Assembly (NCBI RefSeq): GCF_039539485.1
Contig: NZ_BAABDF010000007.1
Coordinates: 1,178,001 to 1,242,000, forward strand
DNA length: 64,000 nt
Origin: Celeribacter arenosi
GTDB lineage: Bacteria; Pseudomonadota; Alphaproteobacteria; Rhodobacterales; Rhodobacteraceae
Direction: 5' to 3'
Shown: positions 40,800 through 48,521 of the stretch, in pieces
How positions within the stretch are numbered: the first letter of the stretch is position 1
How the letters are laid out: every line of letters begins with the position of its first letter
Notes under the pieces: generated by a model
Database searches by the model: none
The model's input: only the letters and a program-made list of their open reading frames with translations
What the model was told of the DNA's origin: nothing
Position numbers and translations under genes: made by a program

Positions 40800-41809
40800 C
40801 GGACCTCCTCAACGCCTTTGTGGCGTTTTCAAACTACGTTCTGGTGCCCGCGACCGCCTATGGCGCGCAGCTGGCACTTGGCGCGCTCGGCGTGACATTG
40901 ATTTACGGCATCCTGCGGTTCTCGAATTTTGCGCATGGGGAAACCATGGCCTTCGGCGCGATGGTATCGGTGCTTCTAACGGGGCTGTTTCAATCGGCGG
41001 GGCTGTCTCTCGGCCCCCTGCCAACCGCCCTGCTCGCGCTTCCCTTCGCAATTCTCGCGACAGCCGCCCTCGTGCTGGCCACGGACAGGGTCGTCTATAA
41101 ATTCTACCGCCGCGTGAAAGCCGCGCCGGTTATGTTGGTGATTGTGTCGATGGGCGTCATGTTCATCCTGAACGGCCTCACACGCATGTTCGTGGGCACC
41201 GATGACCGCCAGTTTGCGGATGGCGAACGCTTTCTCTTCACCGCGCCCGAGTTCAAGGCTTGGTCCGGCCTGAGTGAAGGCCTCGCCATCCGTACCACGC
41301 AGGCCCTCACCGTGATCACCGCTGTCATCGTGGTCGCCATCCTGTTCTGGTTCCTGAACCGGACACGGACGGGCAAAAGCATGCGCGCCTATTCGGACAA
41401 CGAAGATCTCGCCCTGCTCTCGGGCATCAACCCTGAGCGGGTCGTGATGGTCACATGGCTGATCGTGGCCGCGCTCGCCGCCGTGGCGGGAACGCTCTAT
41501 GGCCTCGACAAAAAGTTCCAGCCCATCGTCTACGTCCACCTTCTCCTCCCGATCTTCGCCTCCGCAATTGTCGGTGGATTGGGCAGCCCGATCGGCGCGA
41601 TTGCGGGTGGTTTTGTTGTGGCTTTTTCCGAGGTCACACTCACCTACGCGTTCAAGAAAGTGGTGGGCTACATCGGTCCCGAAGGGTGGAGCCCGGATGG
41701 TCTGGTCCAGCTGCTGTCGACGGATTACAAATTCGCCGTTTCCTTCGCCATTCTCATTATCGTGTTGCTGTTTAAGCCCACGGGTCTCTTCAAGGGGAAA
41801 TCGGTATGA
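40796..41809 (+). CDS. livH: Branched-chain amino acid-type ABC permease (LivH)
   Basis: A 337-residue permease with about eight or nine hydrophobic helices and the BPD_transp_2 pattern ALGVTLIYGILRFSNFAHGE at the N-terminus and VGGLGSPIGAIAGGFVV near the C-terminus. It forms the membrane channel with LivM. ATGA overlaps link it to genes on both sides. Confidence 0.9.
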   Translation: MTDLLNAFVAFSNYVLVPATAYGAQLALGALGVTLIYGILRFSNFAHGETMAFGAMVSVLLTGLFQSAGLSLGPLPTALLALPFAILATAALVLATDRVVYKFYRRVKAAPVMLVIVSMGVMFILNGLTRMFVGTDDRQFADGERFLFTAPEFKAWSGLSEGLAIRTTQALTVITAVIVVAILFWFLNRTRTGKSMRAYSDNEDLALLSGINPERVVMVTWLIVAALAAVAGTLYGLDKKFQPIVYVHLLLPIFASAIVGGLGSPIGAIAGGFVVAFSEVTLTYAFKKVVGYIGPEGWSPDGLVQLLSTDYKFAVSFAILIIVLLFKPTGLFKGKSV

Positions 41810-43104
41810 CGGGTCGTACACCTCTCTATTTCGCTCTGATGGCGCTGCTGATTATCGGCGTCGGCCTGATCCAGTCATGGAACACAGCCCTGTTCATTCT
41901 TAACTTCGGATTGATTTCCGCCATCATGGCACTCGGCGTGAACCTCCAGTGGGGCTATGCGGGTCTGTTCAACGTCGGGGTCATGGGCTTTGTCGCCCTC
42001 GGCGGCCTTGCCGTGGTTCTCACATCCGTCTCCCCTGTCGGCCCCGCATGGGAAGCCGGCGGCATGAAGGTCCTGTTTGCTTTGGCCATCGGCGTCTTTG
42101 CGATTGCCGCTGCCGTCGTCGCCTATCCGCGCCTGCCAAAGGGACGCCTGCGTGGCCTAATCGTGGCGGCGTGGATCGTCGCGGGGTTCTTCCTCTTCCG
42201 CTGGCTTTTCGATGATGCCGTTGAAGCGATCGAGGCGATTGACCCATCCGTTACCGGCTATCTTGGCGGTGCAGGTTTGCCCGTGCTGCTGTCCTGGCCA
42301 GTCGGCGCGTTGTTTGCGGCAGGTGCAGGCTGGATCATTGCGAAGACCGCTCTTGGTCTGCGCTCGGACTACCTCGCTATTGCGACGCTCGGAATTGCGG
42401 AAATCATTGTGGCGGCGCTGAAAAACGAAGGCTGGCTCACCCGTGGCGTGAAAAACGTCAACGGCCTGCCCCGCCCCGTGCCCTATGAAATCGACCTTCA
42501 GACCAATCCGGTTTTCCTGTCGTGGATGGAAAGCATTGGCGCCGATCCGGTCACTGCCTCCTCCGTTGTGGTCAAACTCCTCTATGCCGCGCTCTTTGGC
42601 GCCGTGATCATCATCCTCGTGACGCTGATGCAACTCGCGCTCAACAGCCCTTGGGGTCGCATGATGCGCGCCATCCGCGACAACGAAGTCTCCGCAGAGG
42701 CCATGGGCAAAGATGTCACCGGCCGCCATCTGCAAATCTTCGTCCTCGGGGCCGCCATCTGTGGCCTTGCAGGTGCGATGATGACCACGCTCGACGGTCA
42801 GCTGACCCCCGGCTCCTACCAACCGCTCCGCTTCACTTTCCTGATCTGGGTAATGGTGATCGTGGGCGGATCGGGCAACAACTGGGGCGCGGTTCTCGGT
42901 GGCATGTTGATCTGGTTTCTTTGGGTCGAAGTGGAACCAATCGGCGCATGGCTCATTGATGTAGTGACGATCGGTTTGGATGATGGTCACCCGATCAAGG
43001 AGGGCCTGCTCAGCAGGGTCGCCTATATGAGAAACCTGACCATGGGACTAATCTTGTTGTTGGTCCTGAGGTTCAGCCCGAGAGGGCTATTGCCGGAGAG
43101 GTAA
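41806..43104 (+). CDS. livM: Branched-chain amino acid-type ABC permease (LivM)
   Basis: A 432-residue permease of the BPD_transp_2 family with a conserved loop GLRSDYLAIATLGIAEIIVA and RMMRAIRDNEVSAEAMGKDV. It has extra helices in the N-terminal third (VAYPRLPKGRLRGLIVAAWI), making it longer than E. coli LivM-like cores. It overlaps livH by four bases. Confidence 0.9.
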   Translation: MTGRTPLYFALMALLIIGVGLIQSWNTALFILNFGLISAIMALGVNLQWGYAGLFNVGVMGFVALGGLAVVLTSVSPVGPAWEAGGMKVLFALAIGVFAIAAAVVAYPRLPKGRLRGLIVAAWIVAGFFLFRWLFDDAVEAIEAIDPSVTGYLGGAGLPVLLSWPVGALFAAGAGWIIAKTALGLRSDYLAIATLGIAEIIVAALKNEGWLTRGVKNVNGLPRPVPYEIDLQTNPVFLSWMESIGADPVTASSVVVKLLYAALFGAVIIILVTLMQLALNSPWGRMMRAIRDNEVSAEAMGKDVTGRHLQIFVLGAAICGLAGAMMTTLDGQLTPGSYQPLRFTFLIWVMVIVGGSGNNWGAVLGGMLIWFLWVEVEPIGAWLIDVVTIGLDDGHPIKEGLLSRVAYMRNLTMGLILLLVLRFSPRGLLPER

Positions 43105-43108
43105 ATGC

Positions 43109-43684
43109 ATGCGGATTTTGGCGGGGATATGCGCGGCGGGCAAGTCGTCTCGCATGGGGTTCGATAAACTATCCACCCCGCCAAACCTGCAAGCCCCCGA
43201 ACCACTTCTCGCACGGACCTTGAGCGCCGTGCGGGGCATGGACACCCTTGTCGCGCTTCCCCCACTTGGCTCCCCCTATGAACCCGCTCGCCGCGAGGCG
43301 GTCGGCGAGGCTGCACAAATCGTGCACGTCGAGGGGACCGATTTTTCGGATACGCTCAAAGCCCTCGCACAGAGGGCGCACGGTTATAACGGGCTTTTGG
43401 TGATGCTGGCCGACATGCCCTTTGTCACCGCGGACCACGTGAGCCAGCTCGTTGATCTGTTCAAAACCTTCGATGGCCAATGGATCGTGCGGGCCACTTC
43501 CGAAGACCTCCAGGACGGTCACCCCGTTATTATCCCGGCCTCTATCCTGCCTGAGATTGCACAGATATCTGGCGATCACGGCGCGCGCGACGTGGTCTCA
43601 CGTCAGGCAATCAAACGCCTTACGCTGCCATCCAATGCTGCGACGTGGGACGTTGACACACCGCAGGACTGGCACAGGCTCTAG
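43109..43684 (+). CDS. MobA-like nucleotidyltransferase
   Basis: A 191-residue protein of the NTP_transf_3 type with the nucleotide-binding motif LAGICAAGKSSRMGFDK at the N-terminus and metal-binding LVMLADMPFVTADHVSQL. Relatives are MobA and the molybdenum cofactor cytidylyltransferase MocA. It begins four bases after livM, so is co-transcribed. Whether it serves a molybdo-enzyme that uses the transported substrate is open; no such enzyme is in the window. Confidence 0.75.
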   Translation: MRILAGICAAGKSSRMGFDKLSTPPNLQAPEPLLARTLSAVRGMDTLVALPPLGSPYEPARREAVGEAAQIVHVEGTDFSDTLKALAQRAHGYNGLLVMLADMPFVTADHVSQLVDLFKTFDGQWIVRATSEDLQDGHPVIIPASILPEIAQISGDHGARDVVSRQAIKRLTLPSNAATWDVDTPQDWHRL

Positions 43685-43709
43685 TCACTGCACATCGTCG
43701 GATGTGACG

Positions 43710-45224
43710 TCAGGCACTTACGAGAATCTGGGTTTCGTGTTTCTTCAAAGACCGACGCGCTGCACCATAGCCTTTGAGACCCGATTGCGTTGCCAACTCG
43801 GGAAACAAACGGAACAATTCGTCGCGCGCATCATCCTGAAGCCCACCGATAGAATTTGCACCCGGCTGGAAGCTTTCCGACCATGATCCGTTCGACAGCA
43901 CGATCTCATGATTATCGCACAGGAAATGGATGTATGAGGTCTCCAACGGTTTGACGCGCGAGATACCCGGCAGCCCGACGAGATGCTTCGCAGGGGTGAT
44001 GACTTCGCTTTCGTCAAAAAACAGTGCCGCCCGTTCAGAGGTCAGAAGGATGCGATGCTGCGGGGACACCATCAGATCACGCTCCGGCAACCCGTCCCCG
44101 AGAGCCCCCTTCTCGATCAACACCGGCATCAGTGATTTTTGACGCTCTAGTTCGCGTGCCGACAGATTGCGACGCCCGACCCACTTAATCTCTTGCGCGC
44201 CGTTGTCCCGCGTGAAGACTTTGTCACCCACACGCAGCATCTCGACCGGCAATTCGCCTTTGGGGGTCGCAATAGCCGTGCCTGGCGTGAAACAAATGAC
44301 CAGTTTTTCGATATCGTGGAAGTTGACGTTGACCTGTTCGCCAGACACCGCATGGGTCAGCGTCACCTGACCATTGAATCCGGCCTGACCATTGTTTTCA
44401 GGGTTCAAAACCTGATGGGTAACATCAAATCCGTTCTGGATCAGCCACCGTAAATCCAATTTATCATCGTCGACACCGCCGGAGCCGCCATCGACGGTGA
44501 CGTTGTAGGACGTCGTCGCACCGAGCGTATTGATGATAAATGTGTCGGCATCATTTTCGCCGCGCAGATAATCATTTTCGCCGCCCCCGTAGATGATGTC
44601 GTTCCCATCACCGCCGTAGATATTGTCGTATCCGTCACCGGCTGTGATCGTGTCATTACCGGCGCCGCCGTAGACCGTGTCGTTGCCCGCTCCGGCGTCA
44701 ATGATGTCGTTGCCGTTGTCACCGTAAATGGTGTCGGCGCCGTCACCGCCCGTTATCGTGTCGTCGCCTTCGCCACCGTAAAGAGTGTCGTTGCCACCAT
44801 CGCCATTGATCACATCACTGCCACCATCACCGTAGAGGACATCGTTTCCATCGCCCCCGGAGATGGTGTCATTGCCTTCGCCACCATTGATGGTGTCGGT
44901 ATCGGCACCGCCATCGATAAAGTCGTTTCCGCCATCGCCATAGATGGTGTCTACCCCGTCACCACCGTAGATCGCATCATCGTCTTCGCCGCCGTAAATG
45001 ACGTCGTTTCCCGACTCACCATAGATGTCGTCCGCGCCATCGTCGCCGTACAGCCTGTCGTTCCCGGAGCCGCCATAGATCTTGTCGTTACCGCTTCCGC
45101 CGTGAATGGTGTCATCGCCACCATGCCCGTCGAGCGTGTCGTTGCCGCCATTTCCGTAGATCGTGTCTGCGGATTGGGTACCGTTAATTGTGTTGTCGGA
45201 ACTATCGCCGTTGAACGTAGCCAT
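43710..45224 (-). CDS. RTX calcium-binding repeat protein with C-terminal Hint domain
   Basis: A 504-residue protein. Residues about 10-228 hold roughly 20 RTX nonapeptide repeats (GGxGxDxIY type) that form a calcium-binding beta-roll. After a linker, a Hint domain starts at Cys311 (VICFTPGTAIATP) with the catalytic-type His390 in MVSPQHRILL; it extends to about residue 455. There is no N-terminal signal peptide, consistent with type I secretion through a C-terminal signal, although no secretion ATPase or TolC gene is nearby. Hint domains can self-cleave, so proteolytic release of the RTX part is possible. Such RTX-Hint proteins are frequent in Rhodobacterales and their roles are unknown. Confidence 0.88.
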   Translation of the reverse strand: MATFNGDSSDNTINGTQSADTIYGNGGNDTLDGHGGDDTIHGGSGNDKIYGGSGNDRLYGDDGADDIYGESGNDVIYGGEDDDAIYGGDGVDTIYGDGGNDFIDGGADTDTINGGEGNDTISGGDGNDVLYGDGGSDVINGDGGNDTLYGGEGDDTITGGDGADTIYGDNGNDIIDAGAGNDTVYGGAGNDTITAGDGYDNIYGGDGNDIIYGGGENDYLRGENDADTFIINTLGATTSYNVTVDGGSGGVDDDKLDLRWLIQNGFDVTHQVLNPENNGQAGFNGQVTLTHAVSGEQVNVNFHDIEKLVICFTPGTAIATPKGELPVEMLRVGDKVFTRDNGAQEIKWVGRRNLSARELERQKSLMPVLIEKGALGDGLPERDLMVSPQHRILLTSERAALFFDESEVITPAKHLVGLPGISRVKPLETSYIHFLCDNHEIVLSNGSWSESFQPGANSIGGLQDDARDELFRLFPELATQSGLKGYGAARRSLKKHETQILVSA

Positions 45225-45703
45225 ACTCGAACCCGTCTAAAAAAATGCGCCCTGACAAAGGCGGTTACTCACAATCTTACAACGACCGAGCCCCCCGCCC
45301 GGTCACACCGCTTTGGTCCATTTGATTTATACGTTGTCGCCCAAGCGTCCAAGTCACATTTGTGCCACGTTTTGCAGGCGTCTCAGGACGGGATTCGGCA
45401 ATTGTGGCAAAATCTGGACAATCCCGATCCGCGAACAGTTTTTTGTTTCCATGTCAGGAACAGTTTGAGATCGCTGGAGGAATTGATCTGCGATGTAGAC
45501 AAAATCCCCGCGTTTACCCTGGGCACAAATTGTGACGAAAAAAAGTGCCCGCTGCCCCGGAGAGATGGCAGGCGTTTCCTGAATATCCACAATGTCTGGA
45601 TGGAGAGGCGAATTGACCCAACGTCATGCGACGATTGAGAGAATCATCGGATTTGCCTGACAATCACCGCGCATTCTGCGCGTTTTGTGCAGATGAGATT
45701 AGG
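45225..45703. other. 479-base gap between the RTX-Hint gene and tRNA-Leu
   Basis: No convincing gene was found. The promoter of the RTX-Hint gene must lie in the left part. Short open frames of 60-80 codons on both strands lack ribosome sites and look like chance. Nothing else stands out. Confidence 0.45.
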
Positions 45704-45790
45704 TGGTACCCGTGGCCGGACTCGAACCGGCAAGCCTGTTACAGCGGGGGATTTTGAATCCCCTGTGTCTACCAATTCCACCACACGGGC
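45704..45790 (-). tRNA. tRNA-Leu (CAA)
   Basis: On the minus strand the 87-base sequence folds into a class II (long variable arm) tRNA. The anticodon stem GGGGA/TCCCC encloses loop TTCAAAA, giving anticodon CAA (Leu, UUG codons). The D-arm GTGGAATTGGTAGACAC and T-loop GGTTCGAGTCC are canonical, the acceptor stem pairs GCCCGTG with CACGGGT (one G-U pair) and the CCA end is encoded. Confidence 0.97.
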
Positions 45791-45930
45791 TAAGGTTGCG
45801 GCGGTTTAGCCGCTCGCGCAGGCGGCGTAAAGTGGGATTATCATTTCACCTGATTTATCGTCACAATTTACGCCAGTTGATCCATCGCCCTGCCCCGACG
45901 CGATCCAAATTCGATGGTCCGGAATACCCT

Positions 45931-46779
45931 TTACAGAGCGTTGGCAGAGAAGGTGTCACAGGCGCGGATATCACCGCTTTCATACCCTGTTGCGAACCAC
46001 GTCTGGCGCTGCTGCGACGTCCCGTGGGTAAAGGTATGGGGCTGCGGGACCCGACCGGCATTGCTTTGCAGCGTATCATCCCCGATCTGGCGCGCGGCAT
46101 TCATCGCCTCGGCGATATCACCTTGCTCCAAGGCGCCAAACCGGTCACCGACATGGCGTGCCCAAATGCCTGAGTAGCAATCTGCCTGAAGCTCGATGCG
46201 CACGGAAATTGCATTCGACTGCGCCTCGCTGGTTTGCGCCCGTATCTGGTTTGCCTGACCTAGGATACCCAACTCGTTCTGCACGTGATGCGCGATCTCA
46301 TGGGCAACCACATAGGCCGCCGCGAAATCGCCGCCCGCGCCCAGTTTGCGCTGCATGGTCACAAAGAAATCCGTATCGAGGTAGGCCTTTTGATCGCCCG
46401 GGCAGTAAAACGGTCCGGTGGCACCGGATGCACCGCCACAGGGACTCTGTGTGACGCCTTTGAACAGAACCAGCGTCGCTGGATCGTAGGGCTGTCCTAC
46501 CTGACGGGCAAAAATGTCGGTCCAGATTTCTTCGGTGTCAGCGAGCACCACGGAGACGAACTGCGCCCGCTCCTCGTCGGCCGCGGTGATCGTCGAAGAC
46601 CCCCCTTGTTGAACGCCACCTGCCCCTTGCAGGAAGGGAGAGACATCCACACCCAAAAATAGCCCGATAACAACGACAGCGACCAAACCGAGCCCGCCGA
46701 TTCCCCCCGCGCGCGCCCCGCCGGACATCCGTCTGCGGTCTTCAATGTTGCGCGAACCGCGCCGACCCTGCCACTTCAT
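45931..46779 (-). CDS. YpfJ-family neutral zinc metallopeptidase
   Basis: A 282-residue protein with an N-terminal membrane helix (GGIGGLGLVAVVVIGLFLGV, residues 26-44) and the zinc motif HEIAH at 160-164 in VVAHEIAHHVQNELG. The C-terminus has RIELQADCYSGIWA with the third metal ligand. It probably sits on the outside of the inner membrane. The substrate is unknown; the family is named Zn_peptidase/YpfJ. No operon partner is adjacent on the strand. Confidence 0.87.
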   Translation of the reverse strand: MKWQGRRGSRNIEDRRRMSGGARAGGIGGLGLVAVVVIGLFLGVDVSPFLQGAGGVQQGGSSTITAADEERAQFVSVVLADTEEIWTDIFARQVGQPYDPATLVLFKGVTQSPCGGASGATGPFYCPGDQKAYLDTDFFVTMQRKLGAGGDFAAAYVVAHEIAHHVQNELGILGQANQIRAQTSEAQSNAISVRIELQADCYSGIWARHVGDRFGALEQGDIAEAMNAARQIGDDTLQSNAGRVPQPHTFTHGTSQQRQTWFATGYESGDIRACDTFSANAL

Positions 46780-46916
46780 GCTTCGGCCTCCCAGGTAAAA
46801 AAATCGGCTTCACAATAGCGGCAACCGGTGCAAACCCAAGCGAAAAAGAGCGCCTATCGGCTTGACCCGCTTGCAGGCATTGGGGCCTATAGGGCCAACC
46901 AAAAGAAGGTCGGAAC

Positions 46917-47495
46917 ATGATCAGGCGACTCTACCAGTGGACAATGTCTTTGGCCGAACACCCGCGCGCCCTTTGGGCCCTCGCGTTTGTCGCCTTTATT
47001 GAAAGCTCGGTCTTTCCGATCCCGCCAGACATCCTGATGATCCCGCTGATCGTGGCGCGCCCGAAATCCGCTTTTCTCATTGCCTCCGTCGCGACGATCT
47101 CTTCTGTCCTCGGCGGATTTCTTGGATATTGGATCGGCTACGGCGCCTTTGAAACCATTGGCCGTCCGGTCCTCGAATTCTACGGCAAGGATGCATATTT
47201 CGACGAATTCGCGGTGAAATACAATGAATGGGGCGCATGGGCGGTCCTGATCGCGGGCGTGACGCCATTTCCCTACAAAGTCATCACCATACTCTCAGGT
47301 GCGACGTCGCTTTCCTTGCCGGTCTTTGCCGTGGCGTCCCTCGTGGCGCGCGCATTCCGTTTCTTTGTGGTCGCGGCGCTGCTTTGGAAATTTGGTGACC
47401 CGATCCGTGATTTCATCGAACGACGGCTCGGTCTCGTCTTTACCGCATTCATAATCCTTTTGGTGGGCGGCTTTGTGGCCGTGAAATACCTATGA
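46917..47495 (+). CDS. YqaA/DedA-family membrane protein
   Basis: A 192-residue protein with about five hydrophobic segments and the family motifs FIESSVFPIPPDILMIPLIV and GVTPFPYKVITILSGA (positions about 27-50 and 117-133). YqaA proteins belong to the SNARE-associated/DedA superfamily, which includes lipid flippase-like proteins. It is coupled to dsbB by a 4-base ATGA overlap. Confidence 0.85.
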   Translation: MIRRLYQWTMSLAEHPRALWALAFVAFIESSVFPIPPDILMIPLIVARPKSAFLIASVATISSVLGGFLGYWIGYGAFETIGRPVLEFYGKDAYFDEFAVKYNEWGAWAVLIAGVTPFPYKVITILSGATSLSLPVFAVASLVARAFRFFVVAALLWKFGDPIRDFIERRLGLVFTAFIILLVGGFVAVKYL

Positions 47496-47968
47496 TCGAT
47501 AAACTCTCGCGCCTGAACCTCGCCCTGCTGGCCACAAGTGGCTCCCTCGCTCTGCTGCTCGGCGCGTTCCTGTTCCAAGCGATCGGTTTCGCCCCCTGCG
47601 CAATGTGCCTGTGGCAAAGATGGCCCCATGCCGCCGCCATCTTGATCGGCGCCCTCTTCGTGATGTGGCGCAAACACTGGCTTTTGCCATTGGGCGCGAT
47701 CGCAGCGGCAATCACATCCGGTCTCGGTCTCTACCACACGGGCGTGGAGCGCGATTGGTGGGAAGGCCCGACCTCATGTACCTCCTCGGGATCGAACCTA
47801 GGCAGTTTGGCAGGCGACGCGTTGTTGCCCTCTGCGGGTGCCGAAGCGATCGTCATGTGTGATGACGTCGTGTGGCAACTGTTTGGCCTGTCGATGGCGT
47901 CCTACAACTTCCTCTTTTCCGCGGGTTTTGCGGTCCTGTGGATCATGGCATGGCGCAAATCGGCCTGA
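47492..47968 (+). CDS. dsbB: Disulfide bond formation protein DsbB
   Basis: A 158-residue inner-membrane protein with four helices. The quinone-side pair is Cys36 and Cys39 (APCAMCLWQRWPH) and the periplasmic loop pair is Cys96 and Cys123. The spacing fits the DsbB family. It oxidises a DsbA-type protein; no periplasmic dsbA is in the window. It overlaps the YqaA-like gene by four bases. Confidence 0.9.
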   Translation: MIDKLSRLNLALLATSGSLALLLGAFLFQAIGFAPCAMCLWQRWPHAAAILIGALFVMWRKHWLLPLGAIAAAITSGLGLYHTGVERDWWEGPTSCTSSGSNLGSLAGDALLPSAGAEAIVMCDDVVWQLFGLSMASYNFLFSAGFAVLWIMAWRKSA

Positions 47969-48013
47969 TCTGAAATCTTGGCCAAGTGACACCAACCGCC
48001 CTATCTGACCGGC

Positions 48014-48289
48014 CTAGTGAACGGTGAATTCACCCACACAGTTGCGCCATTCACCCGGAGAGATGAGTTTGCGATGGGTGAAGCGCACGTGATGCAAGGG
48101 ACCTTCGATATTCTCCTGCCAGAACTCGATGAATTTGAATAGGCGGGGATAATCAGGCGCGAGATCGTAATCCTGCCACGTGTAGGTGTTCAGGACGCTT
48201 TGAAAATCAGGCAGTCGATAGGTAAATTCGGCCAAAGTCAGGCCGTATCCTGTGAGCATCAGCTCCGTCTCGCTCATGTCCTTTTGCAT
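48014..48289 (-). CDS. usg: Usg family protein
   Basis: A 91-residue protein with the conserved pattern LMLTGYGLTLAEFTYRLPD, WQDYDLAPDYPRLFKFIEFW, GPLHHVRFTHRKLISPGEWR. Usg is an alphaproteobacterial family originally described by position near tryptophan genes; its function is unknown. The ATG at 48289 has AGGAG about 8 bases upstream; an ATG 12 bases downstream is less likely. Confidence 0.9.
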   Translation of the reverse strand: MQKDMSETELMLTGYGLTLAEFTYRLPDFQSVLNTYTWQDYDLAPDYPRLFKFIEFWQENIEGPLHHVRFTHRKLISPGEWRNCVGEFTVH

Positions 48290-48521
48290 ATACGTTTCTC
48301 CTAATTGGTGACCGGCTTTTCGCCAGATACGAGCCTCCCCTGCGTACAGCCTGCGCCAAATTCGTTAACTGTCAATAAAAACAGTATGTTATCAATTGAG
48401 CATCGTGGCTGCCAATGCCTACCCCGATCCACCATTGCACCCCATATCCCGTATGAGGTAGACTGCCTGACAACAAGATACAGCACGCCAGAGCGGCGGC
48501 GGACAAGAACAGGCGGACAAC

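Noticed and set aside
43710..45224. Dense repeats in the RTX gene as a CRISPR array or satellite
   Set aside because: The repeats are in frame every 27 bases and encode GGxGxDxI nonapeptides, so they are coding RTX repeats.
45354..45592. Two overlapping minus-strand frames of 69-78 codons near the RTX-Hint gene
   Set aside because: They overlap in different frames with no ribosome site and no recognisable feature.
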